Part shown: in pieces, positions 8,385 through 16,382 of the stretch | How positions within the stretch are numbered: position 1 is the first letter of the stretch | Layout: every line of letters begins with the position of its first letter | Source: Phycisphaerae bacterium | GTDB lineage: Bacteria > Planctomycetota > Phycisphaerae > UBA1845 > Fen-1342 | DNA length: 64,000 nt | NCBI GenBank assembly: GCA_028277645.1 | Contig: JANQFV010000051.1 | Location: 61,376-125,375 of the forward strand | Reading direction: 5' to 3' | The notes under the pieces: generated by a model | Told to the model about the DNA's origin: nothing | Database searches by the model: none | What the model saw: only the letters and a program-made list of their open reading frames with translations | Position numbers and translations under genes: made by a program

Positions 8385-9913
8385 ATTCCCTCCACACGCA
8401 GCGTGTAGTGCTCCGAGACCCATTGCTCGAACTCCGTGCTCGGACTGTCGAGCCACTGCTGCGCGGTCATCGGATCGAGCACGATGACTTCGGCCGGCAT
8501 CGAGCGCAGGTCGTCATGAACGCGCTCGAGCAGGAACGCGGCGTGCTCGCCGAGCGTGACGAGCTTCTCCAGCGTGGCATGCCGCGATGCGGGCAGGCGT
8601 TCACACGCGCGGTACTCAGCCGGATTCCAGCCCCAGATGTAAACGCGACCGTCGGACGAGACCGACCCGCGAATATACGCCGCCAATCCCTGCGCGTCCG
8701 TCGAGATCGACGGATCGCACGCGTACCATGCACTCTTGTGACTCCAGCACCGGCGTACTTCCGCCATCTGCTGTAACAGCGGCGAAGTCCAAAAACTCAC
8801 GTACACGAGAACCACGACCAGAATCGCCGGCCGCGCCGTCAGCGCCCGCACCAGACCGTGTCGCGCAACTAGATAGTGCAGCGGATACAGCGCGAGCAGC
8901 GCCACTGGCGTCAGCACCGGCATCAGGTGATACGCCAGCCGCCCGGGACTGACCAGCGCGGCACAGAATCCGAGCGCTCCCCACAGCAGGAAGAGCAGCG
9001 GTCCGGCACGACCACGCACGCCGCGCTGTCTGCCGCGCACATACGCAACGAGCATTAGAACCAGCGCGAACCCGGTCAGCAGCAACACGCCGCCGAGTGA
9101 TCGCAGCTTGGGTAAATACTCGCGCAAAGCACGCTCGACCTGTACCCAGCTCGAGTGGTCGGCCTCAAAATAGATGCGATTGAACTGCACGCAAGCGAAG
9201 TACGCATCACTTGCAGCACCTTGCGCGGCGAGGACAAGCAACGCGACCAGCGGTACTGTGAGCCCACCAACGATCCACGCCAACCACGGTTTCCACCACG
9301 CACCGCGTCGGACTGCATGCAGGATCTGCGTACCCAACAGGTGCATAGTGATCGCCACACTGGCAGCAACGCCCGATTGCTTGAAACACGGCGCCGCGCC
9401 TGCTGCAATCCCGGCGCACAGCAACCACCAGATTCCGCCAGCACGCTGCCAGCGCAGATACGCCACCATCGCCATCGCCTCGCACGCCACCGCCCACGTT
9501 TCAGTCCGGTTCGCGCCGCAATGAAAATACACTTGCGTGAGCAACACTGCCCCGAACGCCACACACAACACGGTAAGCGCCCGGTGGTACGCGGTGCGCA
9601 CAATGCCCGCGAACGCCACGAGCGCTACGGCCAAGCCAACCGCCCCCACTGCAACGTCCGCGCAAGTTCCTGGTCCGCACAATGTCGTACCAACCGCATT
9701 GACCCAGAAGATCCCCGGCGGCTTGTTGTCCCAGATATCGACGTAGGGTACCGCCCTGTGCGCCACGCACCAGCCGTAGTACGCAAACAGGTGCGAATCA
9801 GCCGTATCGGCGCGCCAGTGTACGGCGCTCTGATTCACGATAAGCGCGACGAGAATGATCAGTGATACCAGCAGGACATGAACGCGCCGACCATCGATCG
9901 CTGGCGTCGACAT
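8336..9913 (-). CDS. Polytopic GT-C glycosyltransferase (PMT/ArnT-like, GT39-type)
   Basis: A 525-residue membrane protein with a single N-terminal helix, an external loop containing acidic residues (ADTADS, about 35-40) and the hallmark WDNKPPG at residues 61-67, then about ten further hydrophobic helices and a soluble C-terminal domain. Proteins with this motif transfer sugars from polyprenyl-phosphate carriers to lipid or protein on the periplasmic side; the acceptor here is unknown. It is the last gene of the rph cluster, 7 nt after rdgB, and its 3' end overlaps mfd. Confidence 0.85.
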   Translation of the reverse strand: MSTPAIDGRRVHVLLVSLIILVALIVNQSAVHWRADTADSHLFAYYGWCVAHRAVPYVDIWDNKPPGIFWVNAVGTTLCGPGTCADVAVGAVGLAVALVAFAGIVRTAYHRALTVLCVAFGAVLLTQVYFHCGANRTETWAVACEAMAMVAYLRWQRAGGIWWLLCAGIAAGAAPCFKQSGVAASVAITMHLLGTQILHAVRRGAWWKPWLAWIVGGLTVPLVALLVLAAQGAASDAYFACVQFNRIYFEADHSSWVQVERALREYLPKLRSLGGVLLLTGFALVLMLVAYVRGRQRGVRGRAGPLLFLLWGALGFCAALVSPGRLAYHLMPVLTPVALLALYPLHYLVARHGLVRALTARPAILVVVLVYVSFWTSPLLQQMAEVRRCWSHKSAWYACDPSISTDAQGLAAYIRGSVSSDGRVYIWGWNPAEYRACERLPASRHATLEKLVTLGEHAAFLLERVHDDLRSMPAEVIVLDPMTAQQWLDSPSTEFEQWVSEHYTLRVEGIYGLLVRADVATSVGG

Positions 9914-9920
9914 GACCGCC

Positions 9921-10547
9921 TCAGCGCTGCAATTCGGGCCAGCGGATCTTGATCTGCTCCAGCATCGCCCGCATCGCCTGCCCGCGGTGACTGCGCGCGT
10001 TCTTCACCTCCGGCGAAAGCTCCGCGACCGTTTTCCCCAGATCCGGAACAAAGAAATGCGGATCGTAGCCAAAGCCGTCAGTTCCCCGCGGCTCATCGAC
10101 GATGACCCCCTCGTACGACCCCGTCGTCTCGATCAGCACGTCGCCGTCATGCGCAAGCGCCATCACGCACCGGAACCGCGCGGTGCGCTGCGTCTCTGGC
10201 ACGCCACGCAACGCCGCCACCAGCTTGCGATTGTTCGCCGCGTCATCCTTCGGCGTTCCTGCGTAACGCGCAGAGTACACACCCGGCGCGCCGTCCAGTG
10301 CATCGACCTCCAGCCCCGAGTCGTCGGCAATCGTGAACATCCCCGTCGCCTGCGCGTATTCCAGCGCCTTCAGCCGCGCGTTCCCGGCGAACGTCGTACC
10401 CGTTTCTTCCACGTCTCCCAGCTCGGGAAACTCATCCAGCCCGAGCCACCGCACCGGCCAGCCTTCGGTGATCTGCCGCATCTCGCGCAGCTTGCCTGCG
10501 TTGTGCGTTGCGAGCAGGATCGCCTCGGGTCGCACCTCAGCACTCAT
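9921..10547 (-). CDS. rdgB: Non-canonical purine NTP pyrophosphatase (RdgB/HAM1)
   Basis: A 208-residue protein with the whole family signature: ATHNAGKLREM at the N-terminus, FAGNARLKA, ADDSGLEVDAL and the GFGYDPHFFV / SHRGQAM pair near the C-terminus. It hydrolyses dITP, ITP and XTP to monophosphates to keep deaminated purines out of nucleic acids, acting in the cytoplasm. It lies in a leftward cluster after rph and a lipoprotein gene, a combination with rph seen in many bacteria. Confidence 0.96.
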   Translation of the reverse strand: MSAEVRPEAILLATHNAGKLREMRQITEGWPVRWLGLDEFPELGDVEETGTTFAGNARLKALEYAQATGMFTIADDSGLEVDALDGAPGVYSARYAGTPKDDAANNRKLVAALRGVPETQRTARFRCVMALAHDGDVLIETTGSYEGVIVDEPRGTDGFGYDPHFFVPDLGKTVAELSPEVKNARSHRGQAMRAMLEQIKIRWPELQR

Positions 10548-10556
10548 GTCGACGCC

Positions 10557-11405
10557 TCAACGCTCCTGAACGCCGGGGAGCAGCACCGGAAACGTCGGTG
10601 CCGGCAGCCGCTTGACCACCTCGCCGGACTCCGGATCACGGATTACTTCGTAGAACTTGTGTCCGTTGTGCAGGCTGTGCGGAAACCGCTCCTGGGCCGC
10701 GAGCATCTGTGGGGCGACGATGCGTCGCGTGGTCTCCACCGTCCCGGCCAACGGATTCTGCTTGCGAAACGTCTGCACCGCGCCTTCGGGATAAACGCCG
10801 ATGTAAACCGAGCTGCGTGTCGCGCCGTGGTGGTAGAACGCGTCCTCTCCCTGCGCGCGCAACACGCCGCAGTACTCTTCCGCCGCCGTTCGGCGCGACT
10901 GCATCAACTCCGTGTTGTAGAACACCGCCACGTGCAACGACCAATGGCCGCGGGCATTCTCCAGGTCCCACTCGGGATGCGAGCCCCGATAGGTCGGCAG
11001 CACCTCCATCGTCGCCAGAATGAACGGCCAGACGTTGCCGCTCGATAGGCGCAGCGCGCGAATTCGCTCGAGGTCCTTCGCATGCGCCGGCCGATACCGC
11101 GCCGGTTCCCCGGCCGCCGTCGGCAACCGCCGATAGCGCCCGTAGTAGATGTGCGTGCCGTCGTCGTCGCTCAGGACTTGTACCAGCTCCGGCTTGAGCC
11201 CCTCCACCCGCTTGAGCGCCTCGGCATATTCCTCCGCCGTCTCGAAGCGCCCCGGCCCACGCAGCGTAATGCACCGAATTGCCGATATATCCTGCTCAGC
11301 CGCGCCGGACCGTCCGCCCAGGATCGGCCCGCCTGACTCACAACCTGCACAAATCAGCAGCGCGGCGGTCGAAATCAGTATGCCGGATCGCGATGCCAGG
11401 CGCAC
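10557..11405 (-). CDS. Putative lipoprotein between rph and rdgB
   Basis: A 282-residue exported protein with lipobox CAGC (Cys22). The mature part has a YAEALKRVEG helix, repeated short beta elements with aromatic residues (THIYYGRY, SVYIGVYPEG) and a HNGHKFYEVIRDPESGEVVKRLPAP C-terminal stretch. The SVYIGVYPEGAVQTF element looks like a divergent SPOR-type strand-helix, but this is weak. It starts 2 nt after the rph stop and ends 9 nt before rdgB, so it is translationally linked to RNA and nucleotide quality-control genes without an obvious reason. Confidence 0.7.
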   Translation of the reverse strand: MRLASRSGILISTAALLICAGCESGGPILGGRSGAAEQDISAIRCITLRGPGRFETAEEYAEALKRVEGLKPELVQVLSDDDGTHIYYGRYRRLPTAAGEPARYRPAHAKDLERIRALRLSSGNVWPFILATMEVLPTYRGSHPEWDLENARGHWSLHVAVFYNTELMQSRRTAAEEYCGVLRAQGEDAFYHHGATRSSVYIGVYPEGAVQTFRKQNPLAGTVETTRRIVAPQMLAAQERFPHSLHNGHKFYEVIRDPESGEVVKRLPAPTFPVLLPGVQER

Positions 11406-11407
11406 AG

Positions 11408-12136
11408 CTATGCTCCTTCTCGCTGTTCCCCGTTCGACGCCGCGCGCTGCAAGCCAAAGAGCTCGACAATCCCCCGGCGACCGAGCTCCATCATCGCGGC
11501 CAGGTCCGCGCTGCCGTACGGCGTTTGCTCCGCAGTCGCCTGAACCTCGACCCAGTGCTCGTCGGATGTCATCACCAGGTTGCAGTCGACGGACGCGTTA
11601 GAGTCTTCCTGATAGTCCAGGTCGAGCAATAGCTCGCCGGCGACCAGGCCGACGCTGACCGCCGCCACTGCGCCGGTCAGCACATCACCACCCCACAGAT
11701 TACGCTCGCGGCCCACGCGCAGCGCATCGCACAGGGCCACGTACGCTCCGGTGATCGCTGCCGTCCGCGTCCCACCGTCAGCCTGAAGCACGTCGCAATC
11801 CAAATAAATCGTCCGCGGACCTAGCTGCGCCATGTCGGTGACCGCGCGTAGCGAGCGGCCGATCAGCCGTTGAATCTCCTGCGTGCGACCGTCAACGCGC
11901 ATGCGATTCCGCGCTCGCCGCGAGCCGGTCGAGCCCGGCAGCATGTCATACTCGGCGGTGATCCAGCCCTTCCCGCTCGGCTCGCGCCACGGTGGGACCG
12001 CTTCGTCGATCGTGGCGGTACAGAGCACGTGTGTTCCGCCCGTACGGATCAGCACCGACCCCGGAGCCGACTCGGTAAACCCCCGCAGGATCTCGACTTT
12101 GCGTAACTCGCCCGCGTGACGCCCGTTGTGTCGCAT
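11408..12136 (-). CDS. rph: Ribonuclease PH
   Basis: A 242-residue protein beginning MRHNGRHAGELRK, the normal length for the family. It has the phosphorolysis motifs GKGWITAEYDMLPGST and RMRVDGRTQEIQRLIGRSLRA, and the QADGGTRTAAITGAY active-site segment. It trims tRNA 3' ends using phosphate. A longer frame exists upstream, but the start at 12136 fits both family alignment and a -10-like TCCAAT 6 nt before it. It heads the cluster rph / lipoprotein / rdgB / GT-C. Confidence 0.96.
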   Translation of the reverse strand: MRHNGRHAGELRKVEILRGFTESAPGSVLIRTGGTHVLCTATIDEAVPPWREPSGKGWITAEYDMLPGSTGSRRARNRMRVDGRTQEIQRLIGRSLRAVTDMAQLGPRTIYLDCDVLQADGGTRTAAITGAYVALCDALRVGRERNLWGGDVLTGAVAAVSVGLVAGELLLDLDYQEDSNASVDCNLVMTSDEHWVEVQATAEQTPYGSADLAAMMELGRRGIVELFGLQRAASNGEQREGA

Positions 12137-12142
12137 GTGCCT

Positions 12143-12171
12143 ATTGGAGCACGCATGTGCCACGGACGCAA
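12143..12171 (-). promoter_or_regulatory. Promoter of rph, leaderless layout
   Basis: On the minus strand TTGCGT, a 17-nt spacer and TCCAAT end 6 nt before the ATG at 12136. There is no Shine-Dalgarno. Confidence 0.45.
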
Positions 12172-12216
12172 TGGCCGTTCGGCTAGCGGTCCGACCGCAG
12201 CAGAAGAGGCGCAAGG

Positions 12217-12250
12217 AAAACGCGACGATCAGCAGCGCTGATCGCCGCGT
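12217..12250 (-). terminator. Intrinsic terminator of rplU
   Basis: Read on the minus strand, a 12-13 bp stem (GCGGCGATCAGC paired with GCTGATCGTCGC, 3-nt loop) is followed directly by GTTTTCC. It lies 34 nt after the rplU stop and separates it from rph. Confidence 0.75.
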
Positions 12251-12283
12251 GGGAAAATCACGGCTTACACGCGTATGCGGCGC

Positions 12284-12598
12284 CTACGCCTTAATGTCGG
12301 CGATCTGTACCTTCAGCATGCGCTGCCGATGCCCCCAGCGCTTCAAATAGCCCTTGCGGCGTTTGAGCTTGACGCCGTGAATCTTGGGCATCTTCAGTTC
12401 GTCGACGACTTTGGCCGTGACGGTCGCGCCGTCCAGCCACGGTGTGCCGATCTGAGCGTCGTCGCCCTCGCCGACCATCAGGACCTTGTCGAACGACAGC
12501 TCCTGCTCGTTCTCCTCGAGGTCTCGACGCTCGATCAGGAGAAGGTCGCCGCTGTTGACCTTGTATTGCTTTCCGCCGTCTTCGAATATCGCGTACAC
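12284..12598 (-). CDS. rplU: 50S ribosomal protein bL21
   Basis: A 104-residue protein with the bL21 pattern: YAIFEDGGKQYKV at the N-terminus, IGTPWLDGATVTAKVV in the middle and the basic MPKIHGVKLKRRKGYLKRWGHRQ rRNA-binding region near the end. The GTG start at 12598 is chosen because AAGGAG lies 5 nt upstream; the open frame extends to 12739, but that part is leader. In most bacteria rpmA (bL27) follows directly; here an intrinsic terminator follows instead, so the usual rplU-rpmA pair is split. Confidence 0.95.
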   Translation of the reverse strand: MYAIFEDGGKQYKVNSGDLLLIERRDLEENEQELSFDKVLMVGEGDDAQIGTPWLDGATVTAKVVDELKMPKIHGVKLKRRKGYLKRWGHRQRMLKVQIADIKA

Positions 12599-12680
12599 AA
12601 CTGCTCCTTCGCGCCGCACGCATCCAGGGGATGCGTTATTGGGAGCCCCATAGTCTATGGCGTGTTGATCCAACTTGCAA
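12599..12680 (-). promoter_or_regulatory. rplU promoter and structured leader
   Basis: On the minus strand TTGCAA (12675-12680), a 17-nt spacer and TAGACT (12652-12657) give a good promoter. The leader of about 45 nt contains a GCATCC-CCT-GGATGC hairpin (12620-12634) just before the AAGGAG ribosome-binding site, a position typical of autoregulatory ribosomal-protein leaders. Regulation is inferred only. Confidence 0.5.
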
Positions 12681-12772
12681 TCCCTCGAACAACACACACA
12701 TAACTCCACGCCAGCAAACAAGTTACCGCGAATCACCAATCCAAGTCCAGCCGGCAGCGGCCGCCCCGCTCG

Positions 12773-12800
12773 TTGACGCCGCCCTGCCGCTCGCTACCCT
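12773..12800 (+). promoter_or_regulatory. Promoter of aceE, leaderless layout
   Basis: TTGACG (12773-12778), a 16-nt spacer and TACCCT (12795-12800) are followed by 7 nt and the ATG at 12808. There is no Shine-Dalgarno. Confidence 0.5.
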
Positions 12801-12807
12801 GTCCGCC

Positions 12808-15498
12808 ATGACAGACCATGAGAACAACCCAGAGCATGCCCAGGTCCGCGACCCGGATCCACTGGAGACCGCCGAGTGGCTCGCCTCGCTGGAGGCCGTA
12901 CACCACCACGCCGGTCGGCGGCGCGTCGAGTTCCTCCTTGAGCAGCTCCACAAGTGGTCACGAAAGCGGCAGGTGCCGATCCCCTTCGCCGCCACCACCC
13001 CCTACGTGAACACCATCGCCAAGGCCAAGCAACCGCCGTTCCCCGGCGACCGCACCATCGAACGACGCATCAAGAGCTACGTGCGCTGGAATGCGATGGC
13101 GATGGTTGTGCGCGCCAACCGCCTTTCCGAAGGCATCGGCGGCCACATCTCGACCTTCGCCTCGTCGGCCACGCTCTACGAGATCGCGTTCAACCACTTT
13201 TTCCGCGCCCCGACCGATAGCGCCTCCGGCGACCAGATCTTCATCCAGGGCCACGCCGCACCCGGTATCTACGCCCGGGCCTACCTCGAACATCGCCTCG
13301 ACGCGAAGCGCCTGCACAACTTCCGGCGCGAGCTGGCGGAGGGCGGCGGTTTGTCGTCGTACCCACATCCCTGGCTCATGCCCGACTTCTGGCAGTTCCC
13401 CACCGTGTCGATGGGGTTGGGCCCGATCAACTCGATCTACCAGGCCCGTTTCAACCGCTACCTGGACGACCGCGGCCTCCTGGGCACCAGCGGATCACGC
13501 GTGTGGGCGTTCCTGGGTGACGGCGAAATGGACGAGCCCGAATCGCTGGGTGCCATCCATCTCGCCTCCCGTGAGCAGCTCGACAACCTCACCTGGGTAA
13601 TTAACTGCAATCTCCAGCGGCTTGACGGGCCGGTCCGCGGAAACGGCAACATCATCCAGGAGCTCGAAGGCGTCTTCCGCGGCGCCGGCTGGAACGTCAT
13701 CAAGGTCATCTGGGGCTCTGACTGGGATCCACTTTTCGCGGCAGACACGGACGGCCTGCTCATCGAGAACTTCGCCGACGTCGTCGACGGCGAGTGGCAG
13801 CGCTACACCGTCGAATCCGGCGCCTACTCGCGCGAAAAGTTCTTCGGCCGCGACCCGCGCCTGCTGCAACTGGTCGACCGCTACACCGACGAGGAGATTC
13901 GCACCCTACGTCTCGGCGGACACGACCCTGAGAAGGTCTACGCCGCCTACGCCGCCGCGACCAATACCACGGATCGTCCAACGGTGATTCTGGCCCGCAC
14001 GATCAAGGGCTACGGTATGGGCGAGGCGGGCGAAGGTCGCAACATCACGCATCAGCAGAAGAAGCTGAACGATGATGAACTGCGTGCGTTCCGCGATCGA
14101 TTCGAGATTCCCGTCACGGACGAGGAGATTCGCGAGGCCCCGTTCTGCCGGTTCAAGGAGGGCAGCCGCGAGCTCGAGTACCTGCTCGAACGGCGGCGGG
14201 CGCTGGGTGGCTTCGTACCGCAGCGCCGGGTGCGGGCGGTATCCCTGGAGGCGCCGGCGGCGGACATATTCCAGGAATTCATGGACGGCACGGGCGATCG
14301 CTCGGCGGCAACCACCATGGCCATCGTGCGCATGCTCGCCCGACTGATGAGCGACGAGCGCCTCGGCAAGCTCATCGTGCCCATCGTGCCCGACGAAGCC
14401 CGCACCTTCGGCATGGAATCGCTGTTCCGCAGCTACGGCATCTACGCGCACGCCGGCCAACTCTACGAGCCGGTCGATGCCCACCTACTCATGCGCTACG
14501 AGGAACGCAAGAACGGACAGATCCTCGAAGAAGGCATTTCCGAAGCCGGTTCCATGGCATCGTTCATCGCCGCCGGCTCGGCTTATGCAACGCACGGCAT
14601 CAGTACAATCCCGTTCTTCTTGTTCTATTCGATGTTCGGCTTCCAGCGCATTGGCGACAGCATCTGGCTTGCCGGCGACATGCGCTGCCGCGGCTTCCTG
14701 GTCGGTGCGACCGCCGGACGCACCACGCTGGCCGGCGAGGGGCTCCAGCATCAGGATGGCCACAGCCTGCTCCACGCCAGCACCGTTCCCAATTGCTTGT
14801 CATACGACTGCGCCTGGGCCTACGAACTGGCGACCATCGTCCGAGAAGGCATCCGCCGCATGTACGAAGTCGGCGAAGACATCTTCTACTACCTCACTGT
14901 CTACAACGAGACGTACCCGATGCCGCAGATGCCCGCGGGCGTCGAGGACGGCGTCCTCAAAGGGCTGTACAAGTTCAAGGCCTGCGAGAATCCCGGCGAC
15001 CGGCCGCGCGCTCACCTCTTCGGCTCGGGCCCGTTGCTGAACGAGGCACTTCGCGCGCAGCAGATACTGCTCGAGCAGTTCAACGTCGCCGCCGATGTGT
15101 GGAGCGCAACCAGCTACAACCAGCTCTATCGCGACGCGCTGCACTGCGCCCGGCAGAACCGGCTCAACCCGGAATCGCCGGCACAGGTGCCATACATCGC
15201 GCAGGCACTGACCGACGAGCCCTGGCCGATCGTGGCCACGTCAGACTATGTAACGTCTGTCGCCGAGCGCCTGGTGCCCTGGACGCCGGCAGGGATGTGT
15301 ATTCTGGGGACGGATGGCTATGGCCGTAGCGACGCGCGGGCGGACCTCCGCCGGCACTTTGAGACCGATGCCGAGCACATCGCTCTGGGCACCCTGACCG
15401 AACTGGCGCGCCGCGAGCAGTTCGCCCGCGATAAGCTGACCGCCGCCATCAAGACGCTGGATCTCAACCCCGAAAAGACCGACCCCGCGACGGCGTAG
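12808..15498 (+). CDS. aceE: Pyruvate dehydrogenase E1 component, homodimeric type
   Basis: An 896-residue protein matching the E. coli AceE type rather than the alpha-beta E1 type. It begins DPDPLETAEWLASLEAV, has the thiamine-diphosphate/Mg motif GDGEMDEPE followed by NCNLQRLDGPVRGN, and the transketolase-like central part FRSYGIYAHAGQLYEPVD with GISEAGSMASFIAAGSAY. It decarboxylates pyruvate and reductively acetylates the lipoyl domain of E2. No aceF or lpd is adjacent on either side, so the complex is encoded from dispersed loci. Confidence 0.97.
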   Translation: MTDHENNPEHAQVRDPDPLETAEWLASLEAVHHHAGRRRVEFLLEQLHKWSRKRQVPIPFAATTPYVNTIAKAKQPPFPGDRTIERRIKSYVRWNAMAMVVRANRLSEGIGGHISTFASSATLYEIAFNHFFRAPTDSASGDQIFIQGHAAPGIYARAYLEHRLDAKRLHNFRRELAEGGGLSSYPHPWLMPDFWQFPTVSMGLGPINSIYQARFNRYLDDRGLLGTSGSRVWAFLGDGEMDEPESLGAIHLASREQLDNLTWVINCNLQRLDGPVRGNGNIIQELEGVFRGAGWNVIKVIWGSDWDPLFAADTDGLLIENFADVVDGEWQRYTVESGAYSREKFFGRDPRLLQLVDRYTDEEIRTLRLGGHDPEKVYAAYAAATNTTDRPTVILARTIKGYGMGEAGEGRNITHQQKKLNDDELRAFRDRFEIPVTDEEIREAPFCRFKEGSRELEYLLERRRALGGFVPQRRVRAVSLEAPAADIFQEFMDGTGDRSAATTMAIVRMLARLMSDERLGKLIVPIVPDEARTFGMESLFRSYGIYAHAGQLYEPVDAHLLMRYEERKNGQILEEGISEAGSMASFIAAGSAYATHGISTIPFFLFYSMFGFQRIGDSIWLAGDMRCRGFLVGATAGRTTLAGEGLQHQDGHSLLHASTVPNCLSYDCAWAYELATIVREGIRRMYEVGEDIFYYLTVYNETYPMPQMPAGVEDGVLKGLYKFKACENPGDRPRAHLFGSGPLLNEALRAQQILLEQFNVAADVWSATSYNQLYRDALHCARQNRLNPESPAQVPYIAQALTDEPWPIVATSDYVTSVAERLVPWTPAGMCILGTDGYGRSDARADLRRHFETDAEHIALGTLTELARREQFARDKLTAAIKTLDLNPEKTDPATA

Positions 15499-15532
15499 CG
15501 TCGCACGGGACCGGTATGCTCGCACCTTATAG

Positions 15533-15554
15533 CGGTCGACCTCCCGGTCGACCG
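15533..15554. terminator. Perfect hairpin between aceE and the convergent dockerin gene
   Basis: A perfect 9-bp stem CGGTCGACC / GGTCGACCG with a 4-nt loop lies between the two convergent stops. It has no T-run on either side. It could serve both genes. Confidence 0.5.
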
Positions 15555-15581
15555 TTGTGGTGTGGAGAACCGCGATTTGCT

Positions 15582-16316
15582 CTACGGCATTTGCAGCAAC
15601 AGATCCACAAACGGATTGATGTCCTCAAAGCCAACGCTGCCGTTGCCGTCGATGTCGCCGTTCAGCCGATCACAATCCGGGTAGTTGGCAGCGTAGGCAT
15701 CGGGATCAACCAACGCGTCCACGAACCCGTTGATGTCTCCGAAATCGACGCTGACGTCGCAGTTCATATCGCCCTTGGCGTAAACACCCGCGGCCGCAGT
15801 GACCTCGCCTACTACTCGAATCCGCTTCACGGGAACGGTAATGGTACCAAACGGGGGAACATCCACCGTAACATCGCCGAGAAACACGTTCGTCGCGCTG
15901 ACAGTGCCAAATCCCGCCGCGTCGAGCCCAATCAGCAGATCCGCGGACACACCCGGAGGTTCCGGCGGCTCGGGATAGATAATCGTGTCATCAAACACGG
16001 TCACGGGCGGCGGGCCCGGAACCGTCTCGCTGCCGGTCAGCATTTCCGGCGGTACCTGATCGGTCACGTCGACGTCGACATCGAAGAGCCCGACATCGAC
16101 GGTGAACTCGACCATCGAAATCACGTATTCGAGCGTGTACACGACGTCGGTGTTGTCGACCGCCGTCGGCGATGTCCACGTGACGTCGTTGCCCGTCGTT
16201 TCCACGTCAAACGGCCATGTCTTGATATCGACGGCCAGCGCCGTCGCGGGCAGCAGCACGCAAACCGCCGCCACCACCACTAGGCTTCCTCCCATCCGTC
16301 CAGGAATCAGACTCAT
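15582..16316 (-). CDS. Secreted protein with a new N-terminal domain and a dockerin-like tail
   Basis: A 244-residue exported protein; the start at 16316 is preferred because GGAGAGAAG lies just upstream and it gives a normal signal peptide ending ALA. Residues from about 30 to 175 form a domain also found in the neighbouring upstream gene (WPF, WTSPT, FDD and YPEPPEP motifs). The last 60 residues are two EF-hand-like dockerin repeats (GDMNCDVSVDFGDINGFVD, GDIDGNGSVGFEDINPFVD). The related tail on the WD40 protein at 53.8 kb suggests a shared attachment or sorting role. The binding partner is unknown. Confidence 0.75.
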   Translation of the reverse strand: MSLIPGRMGGSLVVVAAVCVLLPATALAVDIKTWPFDVETTGNDVTWTSPTAVDNTDVVYTLEYVISMVEFTVDVGLFDVDVDVTDQVPPEMLTGSETVPGPPPVTVFDDTIIYPEPPEPPGVSADLLIGLDAAGFGTVSATNVFLGDVTVDVPPFGTITVPVKRIRVVGEVTAAAGVYAKGDMNCDVSVDFGDINGFVDALVDPDAYAANYPDCDRLNGDIDGNGSVGFEDINPFVDLLLQMP

Positions 16317-16382
16317 CGTTCTTCTCTCCATTAATCGCTCTTGTAAGCGGCCGCCATGCGCGGCCGGTGTGGTACACTCGGG

